Shown one piece after another: positions 20,691-30,840 of a stretch of 64,000 nucleotides of DNA (positions are counted from its first letter, which is position 1; the number at the start of each line of letters is the position of its first letter). Made by a program: the position numbers and the translations under genes. The notes beneath the pieces are model-generated. The model did not search any database and was not told the origin of the DNA. It saw nothing but the letters and a program-made list of their open reading frames with translations. This stretch comes from Paralithodes platypus (Eukaryota; Arthropoda; Malacostraca; Decapoda; Lithodidae), in the NCBI GenBank assembly GCA_032716605.1, contig CM064509.1:34230414-34294413 (forward strand). The letters run 5' to 3'.

Positions 20691-22380
20691 TCACCTTTCC
20701 TGCCTCGCCTCCACGTAATTTTTGCCAGGGGAAAAGTTTTGGGGACAACTTTGCAGACCCTCAGCATGTCAGTGGTGCTGAAGACCAGCTGATAGACTAC
20801 CTGTTTCAGGCGAAGGATTGCCGTCTGGTCTTCAATTGCCCTGCATAGGTGACAAAGGCCATCAATGGGGTGGCCTTTGGACAATATGTGGCTACTGGGG
20901 ATGTTCGGGTTCCGGGGGCGGGCACATCCATGTGTGTAGGGCTGGCTCAGAGTTACCTACACAAGCTCTCCACCCCCCCTGAGAAGATGGGGAGCTGGGG
21001 GATTGGGATGTCACCTGCAAGGTTTCTGCTTCTCTGGCTAGTGGGGAATATGTGTTTGGGAAGATTGGCCCTATGGTCTCAGGAGGAGAACCTGTTGCTG
21101 CCCCTGCAGGTCCTGGGGGTCTTGCCCCTGGAACTTCTGGAGGTTCAGCACCTGCAGGCTCGTACTGATTGTGAGATCTTGATGCCTTCCAACTAATGCC
21201 ATCTGCGATTTCTGGGGTGCAAGTTATTAGACTGAGTCGTACTGTACATGGCCATGTGTGCTGTAGGGTGGGGCTGTATATTTTCCCTCTCCTCTGATGC
21301 TATAATTGCCACCAATTCTTCCATGGTGCTGTGTCTTGTAAGAACAAGGTCAGATGTACTCCCTGCAGTGGGGTTTATCAAGAGAGAAAGGTATTAATTG
21401 CATGACCCAATGTGGAAAAGTGTTTTGTGGAGGATCGCTGTGTGATGTCTGGGGTAGGTGCAGTTCTTCTTTCTTGCTCCTTGCACCATTGCATGCCAAA
21501 CAATGGTCCTTTAACCTTACTTAAGTTTTCTGGCCTCTTGCAGCTTAGGTAAAGCCAGAACAGGTGACACTGTCACTTGAGGTGCCCTTTAATCCCCACA
21601 AAAACAAGAACAAGATTTTTACTATAGTGCTCACAAATAGTAATTCTAGCTAGGTCTTAAGATACACACGCTCCTGTTTCCTTACATAAAATCAAATAAC
21701 CCACACACCACATACTAACTTAACAATATTCCACTTCTGATTTTGGCGTAGGGATGTGGCGACCCCATTGCCCACCACTTCGGTGGTGCAGTCAGCCTCT
21801 GTACTTTAGTGTGCTCTGGGTCTGCTCTTTTGGTGCTAATGATCTTGATCTGTATAGTTGAAATAGTACTGTGGAGTGGGTATTACCTGGGAGCCTGGAG
21901 ACAGCTTCTGCCATGCATGGCCATCCCTTGTGGGAAACCTTCTGAGGAAGCAATGTGTCAGACATTCGTTTGTTCGTAGATGTATCATAAGCATTCAGTA
22001 GAACCTGTGAAAATTCCTTGCCTCCAAAATGTCCTATTATGCCTATCCTTCTCCCTGTACCTTTATCTCTAGTTTCTTTGTTGACCTCTCCATAGCCCAG
22101 GAGTTGCTGACTGATTGTCAGGATTGGCGGTTCCCTCTAGGGGTTGATGTATCTGTGGTTTTCTTTGGGGCATATCTAGTCGGCTACAGTAGTTGTCCCC
22201 TGCATTGGCAGTCCTGCAGCCTCTCTCCTTGCTTCATCCTTCCTATATGCCCTCTGGTTCTCTTGGCCACGCCTCTTCTCATAGCCTCACTGCTTCATCC
22301 TGTTGAGAGTCATCATTCAGTGCGCACCTCTCCATTCCATCCATCACATTTTGTGAGTGTTGCTGACGCTCGGTGACCTC
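20691..22380. other. No gene recognised; possible remnant of ORF2 C-terminus
   Basis: Short reading frames occur near 20849-21196 and 22029-22376, but they have no motif I can name. Because the element shows a plausible tail at about 22,480, this stretch may be decayed 3' retrotransposon sequence with further insertions. Confidence 0.3.
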
Positions 22381-22496
22381 TCCCGGGTCCTTAAGGCTGG
22401 ACCTCCCATTTCCTATTGGGCTACTGCAGTCTACGCTTTCCTTGACAATATTAATGGAATTTTCTCAGTTCGCCTCAACATCAACAACAACAACAC
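22381..22496 (+). repeat. Possible 3' end of the I-like retrotransposon with (CAA)n tail
   Basis: Non-coding sequence ends in CATCAACAACAACAACA (22477-22495). The CAA tail matches that of the SINE-like family, which would fit shared 3'-end recognition. Weak support. Confidence 0.35.
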
Positions 22497-23035
22497 TCTT
22501 CCTTAGCTGCTTCCATGGGTTGCCACTGCTCCCTTCCTAAACCTATCAACTCTGATGTATGTTAGTTTTCTCTCTTCTTTTATTTAACTTTCATACCAAT
22601 AGCTCTTCCTTGTGATAGTCACCAAGGTTTCCTTATCAACCATGTATGCAGTCACTTTACAACTCACGGGATAAGGCCAGAATACACAAATTTTCTGATA
22701 TGTTTACTAGATCTAACTGGGGTAGACATATTCTTGTTATTGTCAATGCCTCCAGAGCTCAATTTCTTTATCTATTTACTCACCACAGTCTTCACACTGC
22801 TAACCCTTACTTAACAAGAACGAATTTTCCTCTTGACTCGGTACACTCACAATATATTTTCTCATTATCTTTCTGGCAGTACTGTATTTCAGCTCTCACT
22901 AAATCAGACCAGTTATACCAAAGTCCCCAGTTCAAATGCTTACCCCAATTTGACGGGTCTCCTAGTTTGAATGCTCACCTGGTTGCTCTTCCAAATATGA
23001 GCATTGAGCACTAGCCTTGATTCGTCCTTTCATAC
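22497..23035. other. No gene recognised
   Basis: Sequence grading into the minisatellite; the first minisatellite-like words (CCCAGTTCAAATGCTTAC) appear near 22925. Confidence 0.4.
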
Positions 23036-24340
23036 TGGTTCAACAGTTTTCCCCAGTTCAATTGCTCACACCAATTCGTCACTTTCCCAGATTCTACTAT
23101 ATGGCCAAATTCCACCACTCGTTCCAGATAAATTGCTAAACTAAATTCAAATGCTTTGCTTAATTTGGCCGATCAATCCACTTTGCCTATTCGCAACAAT
23201 TCACACACTATAATTCAACTGCTTTCTATAACAGCTCGCCCTATTTGACCGTTACCCCAAATTTGGTCAATCATCTCAATTTGATAAGTCGCCCCATTTT
23301 GACTACTCGCTTCATTTCGATCGCCCTTCCCAATTTGACTGCTCGCCCTAATTCGACAACTCTCCCCATTCATTTGCTTGTCCCAATTTGACTGTTCTTC
23401 TCAGACCAACCAGTTGCTCTAGTTTGACCGCTTACTTCAGTTTGACCTCTGGTTCCAGTTCAATTTTCCATGCCATTTTAACTGTTCTCCCTATTTCGAC
23501 CGGACACCCCGATTTTATCACTCACTCAGAATCATTTAAACGCCCCCCAATTTGATTGCTTAGCTCAATTTGATTGTCATAATTCGACCATTCAACCCAA
23601 TTTGACTGCTCGCCCCAATTCGCTCACTTGCCTTAATTTGACCGCTTTCCATAAGCCCCCACTCACCCAATTCAACTACTTTCCCCAATTAATTTGCTTG
23701 CCTCATTTTGACCGATTGCCCTAATTTGACCACTGAACCTAATTTGACTACTTGCCCCAATTTGTTCACTTGCCCGATTTTGACGATTCCCTCGTTCCCC
23801 ATAATGAAAACACTTGCGCAATTTGACCGCTTTCTCCAGTTCCACCACTCAGTCCATATCGACCGCTCGCCTCCATTAAACATTCATCCATATTCAACCA
23901 TTCTTCCCCATTCGTCCACTTGCCACAATTCAACTGTTCACTCCAATGCTCTGCCACTCACCCACTCGCCCCAATTTGATAGATCGCTCAAATTTGACCT
24001 CTTAGCCAATTTCAACCGGTAGCTTTGATTCGACCGCTCCCAGAATTCAATCGCTTGCCGTAATTTGTGGACAGGGCACCCCAATTCGACTATGTACCTC
24101 CATTTGACCATTTGCCATAACTCGACCGTTCACACCAATTGAACTGCCAACCCCAATTCCACTGCTTGCTCTAATTCGACTGCCTGTTCCAATTTAATAA
24201 TTTTCTCTAATTCGACTGCCTGCTACAATTTAACCACTCGCTTCATTTTGACCATGTGCTACAATTTACCCACTCACTCTAATTTGACTGCTTGCTCACA
24301 TGTAACCACTCGTTCCATTATGACCTGCTACAATTTGACC
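23036..24340 (+). repeat. Degenerate minisatellite, CCAATTTGACTGCTCGCC-type unit
   Basis: About 1.3 kb built from variants of CAATTTGACCGCTCGCCC, roughly 24 bp each with many substitutions and small indels. Frequent words are AATTTGAC, CTCGCCC and ATTCGAC. A second block of the same texture lies at 47150-47490. No coding role. Confidence 0.85.
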
Positions 24341-25770
24341 GCTAATACAAAATAGAAAAAGATAACAAAAATAGAAAGAAACATGTTTACATTATTGAAA
24401 TGCCTGTGGACATACAGTAATGCAAGTAATGGTCGCTCTTCTGTAAATCTAAAATGGCTTACTTAGGAATGGGAAAGTGATGGGACCTTCTATTTTATTT
24501 AGAAACATGCTTAACAATGGATACATTGTTGTTTAATATGCTTTTCAGGGATTGTATTAAGTTTGTATTCTATTCTGGCTAGCGCGAGACAATTTATTCA
24601 GCTTATTTGGGAACTACAGTACAGGAAGCAAAGAACTATAAACAATCTCAGTTAATCCTCCGACTCTCGCAGATCTTTACTAAATTGAATATAATTGCCT
24701 AACGATAGACAGGACAATTTTTTTTTTTTTTTTTTGTACTGAAAATGTTCAATGATTGATTTTGCTTACATTGAGATAGAAAGTTATTCATTGTAACCTA
24801 AAGCATTGAATTTGATATTTTATTTTTTACATTAGCCACTCTTACATATATATACAGTATAATTATATTTGTTTTATTTTTATTTTATTTTTGTTTACAA
24901 ATATATTTCCTCGACAGCCTTTATGTCTTTGTAAAGGCCTGCGATAGAAATATTTGTTTCACATCGTAAAAATGTCGAGGCAATGTCCCCTTTCTCTAGA
25001 TATCACAAGTTATGAACAAGGTTTCGGTGAACAATTGATTGTGAGTGTATGTTAGGCCTTGACCACGTAGTGTATCGGTGGTTGCAATACACAGCAGGCG
25101 TACGTACAATGGCTGCAACCTTATAGTGGTAAAAGGCAATTGGTGAAGGGTTGGCGTCAAACCTTCAGTGATAGGAAATGAAAGCATATCAAAAATGGTA
25201 GAAATGTAGTGCAATAAGAATTAATCGAACAGTAGTAAAATATATAAAAAGGCCGAGTAAATATATAAACCCACAATGACAGGCTGAGTAAATTGTAGCC
25301 ACCTCCACTAAGTCAATTAGTCTTCAAAATAGGCATTAGTTATTAATTTGGTGTTCTAGGCTTTTAATGAGTAACTTGACAAAATATTAAATACTAATTT
25401 GTGTTCGTAGTAAATGTAGATGGCTGACTGTTGCTAAATAGAAAATATATACAATGTTCTTAAAAATATCCAAGAAGTGGTACAATTGTGTATATAAGAT
25501 ATTTCACAGCGCCAAGTGCAATTTATAAGAAATTGGCATCTCGCACTTATCGAACTTGATTTAGTTATTAGGAGGGAATATTTCAACGAGTTCTTACATT
25601 TTCATTCAACATCTATCTGTCAGACATCAATACAATGCAAAGCGAGCGAGGCATACTGACAACGGTGGCCTATCACATATTGGCAACTACAGTATACATC
25701 ATGACCTCTATCATCTAGTTTGGTAGATGTTTAGGTGACAATCACCACGGTCGATCTGGGGATCCGCCGC
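24341..25770. other. AT-rich, no gene recognised
   Basis: It contains a T-tract at 24718-24735. A weak imperfect hairpin lies near 24898-24960 (AATATATTTCCTCGAC with GTCGAGGCAATG). Nothing else supported. Confidence 0.4.
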
Positions 25771-25771
25771 T

Positions 25772-26066
25772 GATGAGCTCGTCCTGGAATCTTTACGACT
25801 CTGCTGAATCTTACGATTCTGTACAGGACTGAACATGCCATTTTTATCGGCAATAGCTCAGAGAAGAGTGTTGAGAGGGGAGAAGGGGTGTTGGAGAGAG
25901 AGGAAGGTGTTGGAGTGGCTTTGTTATGTGTGTTTTGTCTGTATACGTCGTCAGGATGTCCCCTGACTGGGTGCAAGCATGTGAAACATGCTAGGACGTA
26001 CTACCGCACCCACTAAATGTCCGCCGTGGCAGGGATTCGATCCCGGGTCTTTCAGATTCACACGCG
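25772..26066 (-). mobile_element. tRNA-derived SINE, 5'-truncated copy
   Basis: Near-identical over about 300 bp to 53671-53995: shared GAGCTCGTCCTGGAATC, TTGAGAGGGGAGAAGGGG, TACGTCGTCAGGATGTCCCC and CCGCCGTGGCAGGGATTCGA. On the minus strand GGGATCGAATCCC has the form of a Pol III B box. The tRNA-like 5' head is cut off here after the B box, where a MITE-like sequence begins. Confidence 0.75.
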
Positions 26067-26067
26067 A

Positions 26068-26195
26068 GCATCTGTAACTAAAAAAGGGCTAGAGCAAATT
26101 GGCTGTAAATTTCCGCATCTGTTCCTTGGCTGACTCTTTCCAAATGGTAGAATATTAGCTCGATTATTCTAGTCGTTTTTTAGTTACAGAGCTGA
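26068..26195. repeat. Short TIR element (CTCTGTAACTAAAAA family), copy 1
   Basis: It begins CTGTAACTAAAAAAGGGCT and ends TTTTTTAGTTACAGAG, an inverted repeat of about 15 bp. It shares GGGCTAGAGCAAATTGG and GGTAGAATATTAGCT with copies at 26300, 34200 and 51577. Non-coding. Confidence 0.65.
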
Positions 26196-26297
26196 GAGGT
26201 CATGATTTCTCGCCTACTTACAGCGAATACTATTTACAGCCAGTCAACATAATAGCCTATACCCTGTTCCAAATAGGTAGTCCAAAAATTGTGAACC

Positions 26298-26430
26298 TTA
26301 GCCTCTGTAACTCAAAAAGGGCTTGAATTAATGGGCTCTAACTGTTCACACCTATTCCCTGGCTGACCCTTCCCAACTGGTAGAAATATTAGCTAAATTA
26401 CTCAAGTCATTTGCGAGTTCAAGAGTTTTG
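26298..26430. repeat. Short TIR element, copy 2
   Basis: CCTCTGTAACTCAAAAAGGG through GGTAGAAATATTAGCTAAAT and a degenerate right end. Same family as 26068-26195. Confidence 0.6.
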
Positions 26431-26614
26431 GCCCACTTACTTAGAATAGGGTATAGTTGTAATTGGAATGAGAGTACTATAATATTGTTCCAGCACTTCT
26501 TTCAATTACAACAACTAGCGTATCATACCGATTGACCAAGAATACGGAACAAGCTTAGTAATTACCACCTACAATCCTAAGCCAATAAGACAAGTATAGC
26601 CCCTTCTTAAGATG

Positions 26615-26615
<1 letters not shown>

Positions 26616-26650
<35 letters not shown>
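26616..26650 (+). repeat. (CA)n microsatellite
   Basis: About 17 CA units followed by TATAT. Confidence 0.95.
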
Positions 26651-26655
<5 letters not shown>

Positions 26656-26829
26656 CTTAGGAGGCGGGAATTAACGAACATGCTCACTCCCGCAAATACA
26701 ACTAGTGTAAGTACAACTAGTGCAAGTACACACATGGGAAGTATTATTAGGTTATTGGAAATAATAGTAGAATCACGGGACACCTACGTGATTAATTAAT
26801 GTGATTAATGTTATGTTGTAATTAGTTCC

Positions 26830-27313
26830 TGTAATGCCCTCGAAAATATCCCGCAACCCCAATAATGTACTACCCGAGTTGACGTCAGTTATAGTGTAAA
26901 ATAGTCGTGGATGGTAAGTCCAATAAACTCATCACGTGAATCACCACGAGACTATCACCTGGTTCTTACAAATCGGACTAAGGTTACTATACTTTTAGTA
27001 CGTCCGTGGTAGAGGGAGTTTAACCCTCCTAAAAACCCACAGGTTTTGAGATGCCTTGGGTGGGGTTCGAACCCTGGTTAGTGACCATGACCAGCATAGG
27101 TCCACCAGGCCTGCGCACTAACCCACTGTACTACCACGGACGTACTAAAAGTATAGTAACCTTAGTCCGATTTGTAAGAACCAGGTGATAGTCTCGTGGT
27201 GATTCACGTGATGAGTTTATTGGACTTCCCATCCACGACTATTTTACACTATACCTGACGTCAACTCGGGTAGTACATTATTGGGGTTGCGGGATATTTT
27301 CGAGGGCATTACA
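26830..27313. repeat. Palindromic LTR fragments (fold-back)
   Basis: 26830-27013 is the first 184 bp of the LTR on the plus strand (TGTAATGCCCTCGAAAATAT to GTCCGTGGTAG). It joins directly to 27014-27313, the first 300 bp of the same LTR on the minus strand. The result is a hairpin with arms of about 184 bp and a spacer of about 115 bp. It looks like a truncated LTR with a head-to-head rearrangement. Confidence 0.85.
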
Positions 27314-27462
27314 CTTCATCCTTCTTTATTTAGGCTAGTCCCTAGCCTCTCTAAGGTCGTAAAGTATCGTAGCCGTATCACCTCATCAACCTCAATATGG
27401 TTAGGGTCCGCGTGATGGGTGCTCCGTGTAGCTACCAGATCACGTTCCGTTACTGCCACCAA
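27314..27462 (-). mobile_element. 149-bp interior of a miniature LTR element (PBS and PPT)
   Basis: On the minus strand, directly after the LTR ending at 27463, the sequence starts TTGGTGGCAGTAACGG, a plausible tRNA primer-binding site (TGG matches the tRNA CCA end). It ends in a purine-rich AAATAAAGAAGGATGAAG directly before the next LTR copy (TGTAATGCC at 27313 downward). LTR-PBS-PPT-LTR with no coding interior is the layout of TRIM elements. The distal LTR is truncated by the palindrome. Confidence 0.7.
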
Positions 27463-27861
27463 TGAAATGCTGGGTGCGAAGGGAGTTTTTTCTGTCCTGA
27501 AAACTCCCCAGGCCCACTTTAGGATCAACCTTTCCTGGTACCTGGCGTGGGGCTCGAACCTCTGAAGGGAGTTTAACCCTCCTAAAAACCCACAGGTTTT
27601 GAGATGCCTTGGGTGGGGTTCGAACCCTGGTTAGTGACCATGGCCATCACCACCAGGCCCGCGCGCTAACCCACTGTACTACCACGGACATACTAAAAGT
27701 ATAGTAACCTTAGTCCGATTTGTAAGAACCAGGTGATAGTCTCGTGGTGATTCACGTGATGAGTTTATTGGACTTACCATCCACGACTATTTTACACTAT
27801 ACCTGACGTCAACTCGGGTAGTACATTATTGGGGTTGCGGGATATTTTCGAGGGCATTACA
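27463..27861 (-). repeat. LTR copy C, minus strand
   Basis: 399 bp from TGTAATGCCC (27861 downward) to CAGCATTTCA (27463). It matches copies D and E closely. It acts as the upstream LTR of the miniature element 27014-27861. Confidence 0.85.
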
Positions 27862-27925
27862 CCTATCCCAAGGCCTTGGGTTTGAACAAAACATAAAAAC
27901 AATTTATTAACACCAATGTTTTCAT

Positions 27926-27959
<34 letters not shown>

Positions 27960-27982
27960 CAAACCCAAGGCCTTAACCTTGG
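27862..27982. other. Inverted spacer with long T-tract
   Basis: The 121-bp spacer between two oppositely oriented LTRs is itself partly palindromic (CCAAGGCCTTGGGTTTGAA with TTCAAACCCAAGGCCTT) and contains a T-run at about 27931-27959. Confidence 0.75.
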
Positions 27983-28380
27983 TGTAATGCCCTCAAAAAT
28001 ATCCCGCAACCCCAATAATGTACTACCCGAGTTGACGTCAGGTATAGTGTAAAATAGTCGTGGATGGTAAGTCCAATAAACTCATCACGTGAATCACCAC
28101 GAGACTATCACCTGGTTTTTACAAATCGGACTAAGGTTACTATACTTTTAGTATGTCCGTGGTAGTACAGTGGGTTAGCGCACGGGCCTGGTGGTGATGG
28201 CCATGGTCACTAACCAGGGTTCGAACCCCACCCAAGGCATCTCAAAACCTGTGGGTTTTTAGGAGGGTTAAACTCCCTTCAGAGGTTCGAGCCCCGTGCC
28301 AGGTACCAGGAAAGGTTGATCCTAAAGTGGGCCTGGGGAGTTTTCAGGACAGAAAAATTCCCTTCGCACCCAGCATTTCA
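27983..28380 (+). repeat. LTR copy D, plus strand, with adjacent PBS
   Basis: 398 bp, TGTAATGCCC to ATTTCA, followed at 28381 by TTGGTGGCAGCGGTGGG, a primer-binding-site-like sequence. It faces LTR copy E, which is on the other strand. Confidence 0.85.
28150..28240 (+). promoter_or_regulatory. tRNA-like module inside the LTR
   Basis: GTGGTAGTACAGTGGGTTAGCGC resembles a tRNA D-arm / A box in its first 20 bases, and 55 bases later GGTTCGAACCCC is a perfect B-box word. The same module is present in LTR copies C and E and in the palindrome. It could be a relic of a tRNA-derived SINE captured by the LTR, or a working Pol III promoter. Not a canonical tRNA gene, since no acceptor stem is evident. 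Confidence 0.6.
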
Positions 28381-28724
28381 TTGGTGGCAGCGGTGGGATT
28401 TGGTGGAGGTTGAGAGTTTAGCTGGGCTAATGATGGTGGGGGACCGACTGGTGAGCAGGTGTTCGGTACGCATGAGGGGGGGGAAATCACTTTGGTGGGG
28501 GTCACGCGTGAGGGGGGGATTAACGGCGCGTGTGGGAGGATCAGAGTGGTGAGGTGTGAGTGATTTAGGAAACGGAATTTGTTGGTGGGACTGGGGAGGA
28601 TTGGTGGGGGAAGAGTTAGGCATAGAACATGGGTTATTGGGAGAGGACTGATGTACTGATTTGTGGTTGTTAAAAGTACGAATTTGGGGAGTTTTGTCGG
28701 TGGCAGTGACGGTTTGTTTAGAGG
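28381..28724. other. Interior of LTR element, G-rich, no clear gene
   Basis: Plus strand is G/T-rich and minus strand C/A-rich, a continuation of the proline-rich coding texture of the gag-like region. A rearrangement junction between the D-side PBS and the E-side interior may lie here. Confidence 0.4.
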
Positions 28725-30422
28725 TTATATGGGATTGGTGGGTTTGTCTGTCATGAGAGGGCGAGCCAAGTGTGGGGTTTTGAAGTTTTCTAGGGTGTGA
28801 ATTGTGTGGGGGTGGAAGGGAGCTACTGACGGAAAACTGTCACAAGGGGAATTTTGTTGGTTGTGGAATAGCTGAACATTTCTGGGGGCATGGGGGAAAC
28901 ATTGTTGGGTACATAGGTCGGCATTTTCCCTGGAAACACGTGTACATAAATATTTGATAGAATTGTTGTTACATACATCAGAGTCTGTCCTGGAAACATG
29001 GGAGGATTTATCCTGGACAGATGGGGGTCTGGGTGATTGACAGGTAAATTGTGGGGATGGGGTGAGTAGGTCAGTTTGGAGAGATTGTTGCGGAAGAGAT
29101 TTTTCTCGGACAACAATGGAATTTGGTAGGATGGATGAAGGAGACATTGATGGAGATTTTGGTTCTGGTGCTGGATTATGGGGTAGAGGTAGGTTGGTGA
29201 GCGGGGGTGTTACTGGAGGTGGATTCAAGAGCGGTTCGGGTAATGTTGGAGAGGGTGACAAGGGAGGGGGGAATAGGAGGTAGGCGGAGCTGTAGCATTC
29301 TTGGTTGATGCGGGTGTTTGAAAGGGTTCACCGAGGTTGGGCATGTGGGGAGATGATGGTGGGTGGGGTGAGGTTGACAATTTTGAGGGGGGGACAGGTG
29401 GTGAATATGAGGAAGTGAGAGGCGTGACAGGTTGTTGAGGGATTGACGGGGGTGAAGGTTGGTCTTGGATGACAGGGGCATGTGAGAGAGTGAAGGGGGG
29501 GCTCATTTTCTGACCAGCATTTTTTAGGGGTGACATTGAAAGAGAATTGGTTACGGTGGGGGTGACCATTTCTGCGTGCTGTGGTTTGTTGGCAGGCATA
29601 GAAAAAGGATGGGGTTTATGGGGTAACACAATTGATGGAAGATGGCTGGGCAGGGGAAAATTTAGGGATGGTCAGAGAGGATAGAGGCAAGGAAGAGTGC
29701 ACTGGGGTTGGACTTTCACCGGGAGTCATTTTGGAAGGGTGCACGGAGTTTTCTTTAGGGGGATGGAGGGACTTATTGATGATAGTGTTCAGTGGAGAAA
29801 TACATTTACTTTCTTGGATAGGGGCTGAAGGGGTGGATAGGGGATTCATCGAACTGAGTTGGCATCTTTCTCTGATGGAGAGCATATGTTCTTCGAATGA
29901 GCCGTACGGGTCGAGATGGGCGGTGATGTGGGGTGGGAGGATGTCTAACAATGAGGTGAATAAGAGTTCATTTTGTTGCTCGTCATCTTCAGAGCTATAC
30001 GTGGTCCTCACATATCTGTAGAGATGTATGAGGGTCGCATTGATATCCCCTTCATACTTGATCTCGTCGACTTTTTTTATTTTGGGGGCGACGAGGGAAC
30101 CCAAAAGTGGCCCTAAGGTCCGGATCACGAGGGATCGAAACTGGTTCCAGGTAAGCTTTGGCGTTTCCTGTTCAACAATTTGGGAAACGGCTTTTCCCAA
30201 CTGCATAATGTGCAATAATGCAACGGCGATTTTGTCGCGGTCATTTTGAAGTGCCACATCTAACACTGGCTTTACTATGTCTAAGTAAGTGGCGATATCA
30301 TACGTGTTTACATCATACTTGGGAATGTGTGTGAGTGTAATAGCGAGCTGCCTTTTTTGCGATGTTCCCATGCTTCTACTGTTCCAAACTTGCAATGTAA
30401 TGCAACCTTTTATCCGAATCAA
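28725..30422 (-). pseudogene. Gag-like protein of an LTR retrotransposon, proline-rich tail frameshifted
   Basis: Directly downstream (minus strand) of LTR E and its PBS. Frame 30422 down to 29616 encodes about 268 residues, largely helical by composition (IVKPVLDVALQNDRDKIAVA, TWNQFRSLVIRTLGPLLG), consistent with a capsid-like Gag. It is followed by Pro/Ser/Thr-rich sequence spread over other frames (29629-29225, 29481-29176, 29261-28725). No zinc knuckle, protease, RT, RNase H or integrase is visible in the interior of about 2 kb. So this is either a gag-only non-autonomous element or a large deletion derivative. The clade cannot be given from sequence alone. Confidence 0.6.
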
Positions 30423-30441
30423 GAACCACCGCTGCCGCCAA
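30420..30441 (-). other. Primer-binding site next to LTR E
   Basis: On the minus strand the sequence after the LTR end (ATTAACA) reads TTGGCGGCAGCGGTGG, like the PBS next to LTR D. The gag-like start is a few bases further on. Confidence 0.6.
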
Positions 30442-30840
30442 TGTTAATGCTGGGTGCGAAGGGAATTTTTCTGTCCTGAAAACTCCCCAGGCCCACTTTA
30501 GGATCAACCTTTCCTGGTACCTGGCGCGGGGCTCGAACCTCTGAAGGGAGTTTAACCCTCCTAAAAACCCACAGGTTTTGAGATGCCTTGGGTGGGGTTC
30601 GAACCCTAGTTAGTGACCATGGCCATCACCACCAGGCCCGCGCGCTAACCCACTGTACTACCATGGACGTACTAAAAGTATAGTAACCTTAGTCCGATTT
30701 GTAAGAACCAGGTGATAGTCTCGTGGTGATTCACGTGATGAGTTTATTGGATTTACCATCCACGACTATATTATACTATACCTGACGTCAACTCGGGTAG
30801 TACATTATTGGGGTTGCGGGATATTTTCGAGGGCATTACA
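30442..30840 (-). repeat. LTR copy E, minus strand
   Basis: 399 bp, TGTAATGCCC (30840 downward) to ATTAACA. It is the 5' LTR for the gag-like frame and nearly identical to C and D. It starts TG and ends CA as expected. Confidence 0.87.

Noticed and set aside
28381..30441. DNA transposon with 400-bp inverted repeats
   Set aside because: The inverted arms are LTRs with TG...CA ends and adjoining primer-binding sites, and they also occur as direct repeats nearby.
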